The notes below the pieces were generated by a model. That model saw only the letters and a list, made by a program, of their open reading frames with translations, did no database searches and was not told where the DNA came from. 64,000 nt of DNA from Salinicola avicenniae (GTDB lineage Bacteria > Pseudomonadota > Gammaproteobacteria > Pseudomonadales > Halomonadaceae), in assembly GCF_023736115.1 (NCBI RefSeq), contig NZ_JAKQZC010000001.1, positions 248,001 to 312,000 of the forward strand. The letters run 5' to 3'. Below are positions 59,573 to 64,000 of the stretch, piece after piece; position 1 is the first letter of the stretch, and the number at the start of each line of letters is the position of its first letter. Both the position numbers and the translations under genes were made by a program.

Positions 59573-61390
59573 ATGGCTCTACCTGGCGCCCCCACGCACG
59601 GTGGCTCGGCCCGCCGCCATGAACAGTGGTTGAAGTCCCGTGCTCGCGCCGTGCGCGGCACGCTCTCGCTGACGGCTTTCAGCGGCCTGCTTGGCGGTCT
59701 GCTGCTGATCGTGCAGTGCTGGCTGGTAGCCCGTGTCATCGATGCGGTGATCATCGACGGCGCCGGGCTCGAGCAGGTCTGGCGCTGGCTGTGGCCGCTG
59801 CTCGGCGTGTTCGGGCTGCGCGCCATCGTCGGTATGGTCAGTGACCGGCTCGCCTTCGAGGCGGCCAGCCGCATCAAGCGCACGCTGCGCGAGCGAGTGA
59901 TGGCCAGCATCGCCGCGCGCGGCCCGCGCTGGATGGAAAGGCAGCGCAGCGGCGAGATCGCCAACGCCCTCGGCACGGCGGTCGAGGGCGTGCACGATTA
60001 CGTCGCCGCCTACCTGCCGCAGAAGCAGCTCGCCGCGTTGATCCCGCTGGCGATTCTGGTCGTGCTCTTCCCGCACGACTGGGTTTCCGGGCTGATTCTG
60101 CTGATCACCGCGCCGATCCTGCCGCTGTTCATGATCATCGTCGGCCGCGGCGCCGAAGCGCTGAGCCAGAAGCAGTGGCGGCGCCTGGCACTGCTGGGCG
60201 CGCACGTCTTCGATGCGATCGAAGGCCTGACCACGCTCAAGCAGTTCGGCGCCAGCAAGCGCGAAGCCGAGGCAGTCGCGCGTCTCTCCGAGGACTACCG
60301 CAGCGCGACGATGACGGTGCTTCGGGTCGCCTTCCTCTCCTCCCTGGTACTCGAGTTCTTCGCCACGCTCGGCGTCGCCATGGTCGCGGTCTATATCGGC
60401 TTTCGGCTCTACTACGGCCAGCTCGACTTTCTGCCCGGCCTGTTCGCCCTGCTGCTGGCGCCGGAGTTCTACCGCCCGCTGCGCGACATGGGGGCCAACT
60501 ATCACGCGCGCATGGCAGCCATCGGTGCCGTTGGTGCGTTGATGCCGGTGCTGGAATCCTCGGATCGCGAAGCGGACCCGGCCACGGATACCGCCGACGG
60601 CCAGACGGCGGGGAGACCGTCAGGGCAGCCGCTGCCGAGCACGCCGGTCGAGCGGATTCGCTTCGACCGGGTGAGCTTTCGTCATGATTTGCGCGACGGC
60701 GGTAACGCCGGCGTTCACGAGGTCGAGCTGTCACTGGCGCGAGGCGAGTGCGTGGCGCTGGCCGGGCCCAGCGGCGCGGGCAAGACGACGCTTGGCAAGC
60801 TGCTGCTCGGCTTTCTCGACCCCGCCGCCGGTCGAATCTGGGTGGATGAGGCGCCGCTCGACACGCTGGACGGTGCCGCCTGGCACGCGCGTCTCGGCTG
60901 GATGCCGCAGCGTGCGACGCTGTTCGCCGGCAGCGTGCGCGACAACCTGACGCTCGGCGCCCCGGACGCCACACCCGCCGACATCGACACCGCGCTCACT
61001 GCCGCCGATGCGCTCGATATCGTGCAGAAGCTGCCGGACGGCCTCGATACCTGGCTCGGCGACGGGGGCAGCGGGCTCTCCGGTGGGCAGATCCAGCGCC
61101 TGGCACTGGCTCGGTCACTGGTCGCAAAGCCTGAAGTCCTGGTGCTTGACGAACCCACGGCCGCGCTGGATGCCGAGACGGCGACGCGGGTGCTCGACGG
61201 TCTGCAGACGATACGTGCGCAGGTGGCCACGCTGCTGATTACCCATGACATTGCCTGCGCGCGGCGAGCCGATCGCGTGCTGTTCGTCGATCGCGGGCGG
61301 ATCGTCGAGCAGGGCTCCCCCGCCGAGCTCGCGGCCGCCGGCGGCGATTTCGCCCGCTTCGTCGCCCTGGCGTCAGGAGAGATCGCATGA
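59573..61390 (+). CDS. cydD: thiol reductant ABC exporter subunit CydD
   Basis: CydD (605 residues) is one half of the heterodimeric CydDC ABC exporter needed for assembly of bd oxidase; it moves glutathione/cysteine or haem-related cargo. An N-terminal six-helix membrane domain (to about residue 315) contains MIIVGRGAEALSQKQWRRLA and LEFFATLGVAMVAVYIGFRL. The ATPase has Walker A GPSGAGKTTL, signature LSGGQIQRLALARSL and Walker B VLVLDEPTAALD. ATG 59573 has AGGAG 5 nt upstream, so the longer frame starting at 59558 is rejected. It overlaps cydC by ATGA. The placement beside cydAB supports its role. Confidence 0.93.
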   Translation: MALPGAPTHGGSARRHEQWLKSRARAVRGTLSLTAFSGLLGGLLLIVQCWLVARVIDAVIIDGAGLEQVWRWLWPLLGVFGLRAIVGMVSDRLAFEAASRIKRTLRERVMASIAARGPRWMERQRSGEIANALGTAVEGVHDYVAAYLPQKQLAALIPLAILVVLFPHDWVSGLILLITAPILPLFMIIVGRGAEALSQKQWRRLALLGAHVFDAIEGLTTLKQFGASKREAEAVARLSEDYRSATMTVLRVAFLSSLVLEFFATLGVAMVAVYIGFRLYYGQLDFLPGLFALLLAPEFYRPLRDMGANYHARMAAIGAVGALMPVLESSDREADPATDTADGQTAGRPSGQPLPSTPVERIRFDRVSFRHDLRDGGNAGVHEVELSLARGECVALAGPSGAGKTTLGKLLLGFLDPAAGRIWVDEAPLDTLDGAAWHARLGWMPQRATLFAGSVRDNLTLGAPDATPADIDTALTAADALDIVQKLPDGLDTWLGDGGSGLSGGQIQRLALARSLVAKPEVLVLDEPTAALDAETATRVLDGLQTIRAQVATLLITHDIACARRADRVLFVDRGRIVEQGSPAELAAAGGDFARFVALASGEIA

Positions 61391-63036
61391 CGATACTGCG
61401 GCGTCTGCTGGCGCTTTTCCGCCCCTATCGGCGCTGGGTCATTGGCGGCATCGCGCTGGGCGGCGTGGTGATTCTCGCCAACGTCGCGCTGCTCGCGCTC
61501 TCCGGCTGGTTTATCGCCGGCATGGCGCTGGCCGGGCTCGGCGTCCAGTCGATCTCCTACTTCGCCCCGGCGGCGCTGATTCGCGGCCTGGCGATCCTGC
61601 GGACGGGCGCGCGCTACGGCGAGCGGCTCGTCACCCACGAAGCCACGCTGCGCGTGCTCGCCGAGCTGCGCGTGTGGTTCTACGAGCGGCTGGAGCCGCT
61701 GGGGCCGGCGGCGCTGGATACCTGGCGTGGCGGTGATCTGCTGAGCCGTATCCGGGCGGATATCGACAGCCTCGACAATTTCTACCTGCGCATCCTCGCG
61801 CCGGTGATCAACGCGCTGCTGTGCTCACTCGTCATCGTCGCCGGGCTCGCCTTCTACGATGGCCGCGTCGCGGTGCTCGACCTCGTCGCGCTGCTGCTCG
61901 CCGGGGCGATCATCCCGCTGCTGGCACTGCGGCTGGCCGCGGCGGCCGGGCACGGGCTGGCCGATACCCGAGCCGCGCTGGATGCCGCCGCCACCGATAC
62001 CACGCGGGGGCTGGGCGAACTCTTCGTGCTCGGCGCGTTCGAGCGTCAGCGTGCGCGCGTGCTCGAACTCGGCGAGCGCCTGGTCGCGGCCCAGCGCCGC
62101 CAGATGTGGGTCGGGGCCATCGGCCGTGCGCTCTCCGGGCTGGTCGGCAATCTCGCCATGTGGGGGGCGCTGGTGCTGACGATTCCGCTGGTGGCCGCCG
62201 GCGACATGCCGGGGCCGCAGCTCGCCATGCTCGCGCTCTGGGTGCTGGCGAGCTTCGAGGCCGTCGCGCCACTGCCGGTTGCCTTCGCCGCCTTTGGCGA
62301 GACCATCGCTGCCGCCAGGCGGCTGTTCGAGATCGCCGACGCCCGGCCCGCTGTCACCGCGCCGCTGCCGGCGCAGGTGAAGACACCCGAACGCTTCGAT
62401 ATCGCGCTGGAAGGCGTCAGCATGCGCTATCAGTTGATCGGCGACTGGGCGCTCGAGAACGTCTCGCTGCGCGTAGCCGAGGGCGAAGCGGTCGGTCTGG
62501 TCGGGCCCAGTGGCGCCGGCAAGAGTACGCTGCTCGCCTTGATTCAGCGCTTCCGCGAATTCCAGTCAGGCGAGATCTCCATTGGCGGCGTCGACCTGCG
62601 CGAGATCGATGACGCCACCCTGCGCCAGACGATCTCCGTCATCGCCCAGCGCACGCATCTCTTCAACGCCTCGATCCGCGACAACCTTCTGCTCGCCAAG
62701 CCCGATGCCAGCGATGATGAACTGCTCGAGGCCCTGAGACTCGCCGGTCTTGGTGACGAACTTGACGACTTCCCCGAGGGCCTGGACACGCTTGTCGGCG
62801 AAGTAGGCACCCGCCTCTCCGGCGGGCAGGCAAGACGCGTCGCCATCGCCCGCGCTTTCCTCAGAGACGCCCGCATCCTGCTGCTCGACGAACCCACCGA
62901 AGGCCTCGATGCCGACAGCGAAGCGCGGGTGCTAGAAGCCCTCGGCAAGCTGATGCAGGGCAAGACCACGCTGCTCGTCTCGCACCGGCCGCGGGCGCTC
63001 GCGTTCGTGGGGAGAGTGGTGAGGGTGGGGGCGTGA
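61387..63036 (+). CDS. cydC: thiol reductant ABC exporter subunit CydC
   Basis: CydC (549 residues) is the partner of CydD. The membrane part opens with RRLLALFRPYRRWVIGGIAL, SGWFIAGMALAG and the CydC-typical ALIRGLAILRTGARYGERLV, then LSRIRADIDSLDNFYLRILAP. The ATPase has Walker A GPSGAGKSTL, signature RLSGGQARRVAIARA and Walker B ILLLDEPTEGLD, with switch LVSHRPRAL lacking an extended His motif beyond SHR. Translation is coupled to cydD by a 4-nt overlap. A strong terminator lies about 105 bp after the stop. Confidence 0.93.
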   Translation: MTILRRLLALFRPYRRWVIGGIALGGVVILANVALLALSGWFIAGMALAGLGVQSISYFAPAALIRGLAILRTGARYGERLVTHEATLRVLAELRVWFYERLEPLGPAALDTWRGGDLLSRIRADIDSLDNFYLRILAPVINALLCSLVIVAGLAFYDGRVAVLDLVALLLAGAIIPLLALRLAAAAGHGLADTRAALDAAATDTTRGLGELFVLGAFERQRARVLELGERLVAAQRRQMWVGAIGRALSGLVGNLAMWGALVLTIPLVAAGDMPGPQLAMLALWVLASFEAVAPLPVAFAAFGETIAAARRLFEIADARPAVTAPLPAQVKTPERFDIALEGVSMRYQLIGDWALENVSLRVAEGEAVGLVGPSGAGKSTLLALIQRFREFQSGEISIGGVDLREIDDATLRQTISVIAQRTHLFNASIRDNLLLAKPDASDDELLEALRLAGLGDELDDFPEGLDTLVGEVGTRLSGGQARRVAIARAFLRDARILLLDEPTEGLDADSEARVLEALGKLMQGKTTLLVSHRPRALAFVGRVVRVGA

Positions 63037-63142
63037 GGCTCTTAACGAGGCGGAAGTTAAAGTAGGGGCGATGACTATTTTACGTTCGCGCCAAAAATGA
63101 AATAACAGTGATCAGGTTGCGCTAGTGGCTGGTGTCGATGGT

Positions 63143-63176
63143 ATCGACATGACAGCGATGTCATGTCGATTTTTTT
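63143..63176 (+). terminator. intrinsic terminator of the cyd operon
   Basis: ATCGACATGACA (63143-63154) pairs with TGTCATGTCGAT (63159-63170) over a GCGA loop, followed by six T. It is a clear rho-independent terminator. The rest of 63037-63290 shows no gene. Confidence 0.93.
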
Positions 63177-63290
63177 GCATATCGTGAACATGACTCGCCG
63201 GGTGGGGCGCGGGTGGGGTGATAGTCTCGACACAAGCTAACTGGAACTGTCTGAGAACTCCCGATGCCCTGGCAGTAATTTTATTGAACA

Positions 63291-64000
63291 CTAACGAATA
63301 CCTGCCCGATAGCTATTGGGCTCAAGCCACAAATAATCGTTCATATCCCCCTGCAAGCAGAACATTCTCGGTTTATTGCGAAACGTGAATAGGCGGAAAA
63401 GATGATAGCGCTCGGCGTTGTCGCGTGAGCAAGCGAGTTCGTTGGGCGTGATGAAAAATGCGCTCTCTTTGGCAAAGGCAGTCGTTTTGACCTCAATCCA
63501 GCGCTCACGTCCATTCGGCTCGAAGGAGAGTACGTCGAATCCGGCGCCGTCACCCTGTGTTTCAGCAATGTGCTCTACCCGATCCGCGAGTCGAGATTCG
63601 CCTGCTTGACGCAAGCGGTGCTGCTCGAAGCTAACGACAAAGCGCTCACCAGAAAGGCCGAGTTCGCGGTTATGCGCTTCACGGGCGAGATAATCACGCT
63701 TGATGGGGCGTCGTTCGTAGGCGGCGGGCTTTTCGTTGATCTCGTGATGGGACTGCGGTGCCTCTGGTGGCATCACAATGACACCATCATGGGCTGGCTC
63801 GGCTGAATCGACCGCCGGCCGCTCGGCGGCGGAGCGGGCCGCGCGATCGAAAATTTCGCTACCCAACAAGACCCGCTCTACGGCTTCGACGAGCATTCCT
63901 TGGTAGTTGCCCAAGGGTTTGTAGCCGTCCACATAGGGGCAGTCTGCATCGCGTAGTACGGCGCTGATATTGCGGTGTTTATATTCGATGGAGGACCTTG
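63291..64000 (-). CDS. DUF3883 domain protein (5' end outside window)
   Basis: The frame is open from the window edge (64000) to the stop at 63291, so the N-terminus is missing; a GTG at 63932 is internal. The visible start reads EYKHRNISAVLRDADCPYVD then GYKPLGNYQGMLVEAVERVL. After an Ala/Pro-rich linker the DUF3883 core follows: GFDVLSFEPNGRERWIEVKT, where the D...E-K pattern (IEVKTT) resembles a PD-(D/E)XK nuclease-like site, then FFITPNELACSRDNAERYHL. DUF3883 domains occur in restriction-like, helicase and other DNA-associated proteins, some in defence loci. No partner gene is visible because the window ends. A DNA-processing or defence role is an inference. Confidence 0.75.
   Translation of the reverse strand, partial: RSSIEYKHRNISAVLRDADCPYVDGYKPLGNYQGMLVEAVERVLLGSEIFDRAARSAAERPAVDSAEPAHDGVIVMPPEAPQSHHEINEKPAAYERRPIKRDYLAREAHNRELGLSGERFVVSFEQHRLRQAGESRLADRVEHIAETQGDGAGFDVLSFEPNGRERWIEVKTTAFAKESAFFITPNELACSRDNAERYHLFRLFTFRNKPRMFCLQGDMNDYLWLEPNSYRAGIR

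Overview
The window is high-GC bacterial chromosome. Its gene content (TrpI-controlled trpBA, E. coli-like NfsA, YccS, GrxB and SpoT, a Pseudomonas-like OxyR and TrpI, short-Q-loop cytochrome bd, paired RcnB proteins) points to a gammaproteobacterium. A halophilic Halomonadaceae member (Halomonas/Salinicola type) fits best, but the genus is an inference. No tRNA, rRNA, CRISPR array or complete insertion sequence was seen.

Layout. 1-10.6 kb is mostly housekeeping: the 3' end of a rubredoxin reductase gene, HU, a pirin, trpBA with divergent trpI, a two-gene operon (DUF4105 membrane protein and MpaB/DUF2236 oxygenase) and a YccS-type FUSC membrane protein. 10.6-17.6 kb is an accessory island: a DUF4123 adaptor, a large VasX/MIX-type type VI secretion effector, a Sel1-repeat candidate immunity protein, then a second copy of the effector 3' module (no N-terminal part) with a different tail and its own Sel1 partner. 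17.8-26.4 kb is conserved core: oxyR-recG, a YeeZ-like epimerase, thpR, ridA, spoT, rpoZ, gmk. 26.6-30.9 kb has two tandem outer-membrane-protein paralogues, an MFS transporter and pyrC. 31-38.7 kb is a catabolic operon (NifS-like class V enzyme, hydantoinase/oxoprolinase A and B, MHS transporter) with a divergent Lrp/AsnC regulator. 38.8-42.2 kb is a Fur-box-preceded siderophore uptake pair. 42.3-56.5 kb is a mosaic of single genes and small operons: histidine phosphatase, a 2-hydroxyacid dehydrogenase, MocR/AlaX/LysE, nfsA, DUF924, grxB, an MFS transporter, two RcnB paralogues, ohr, LysR with a divergent PRISE-type reductase, and an inositol-monophosphatase-like protein. 56.8-63.0 kb is cydAB plus cydDC (bd oxidase and its assembly exporter). 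The window ends inside a DUF3883 protein.

How the genes work together. The clearest functional units are tryptophan synthesis (trpI/trpBA), peroxide and nitro-compound defence (oxyR, ohr, nfsA, grxB), stringent response (spoT with rpoZ and gmk), iron uptake, bd respiration, and interbacterial competition.

The most notable feature is the competition island. It is a roughly 1.9-kb tandem duplication in which GC-rich, nearly identical flanks (effector membrane module on one side, Sel1 C-terminus on the other) bracket AT-richer divergent sequence: the effector tail plus the N-terminal part of the candidate immunity protein. This is the architecture expected of a cassette-exchange system for effector-tail/immunity specificity. 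Other points of interest are a three-segment hairpin that could hide the ribosome site of an outer-membrane protein gene, a possible ATT start codon for yccS, tryptophan synthase with an enlarged alpha loop and Met at the beta Gln114 position, and a repeated tendency to short degenerate tandem duplications between genes.
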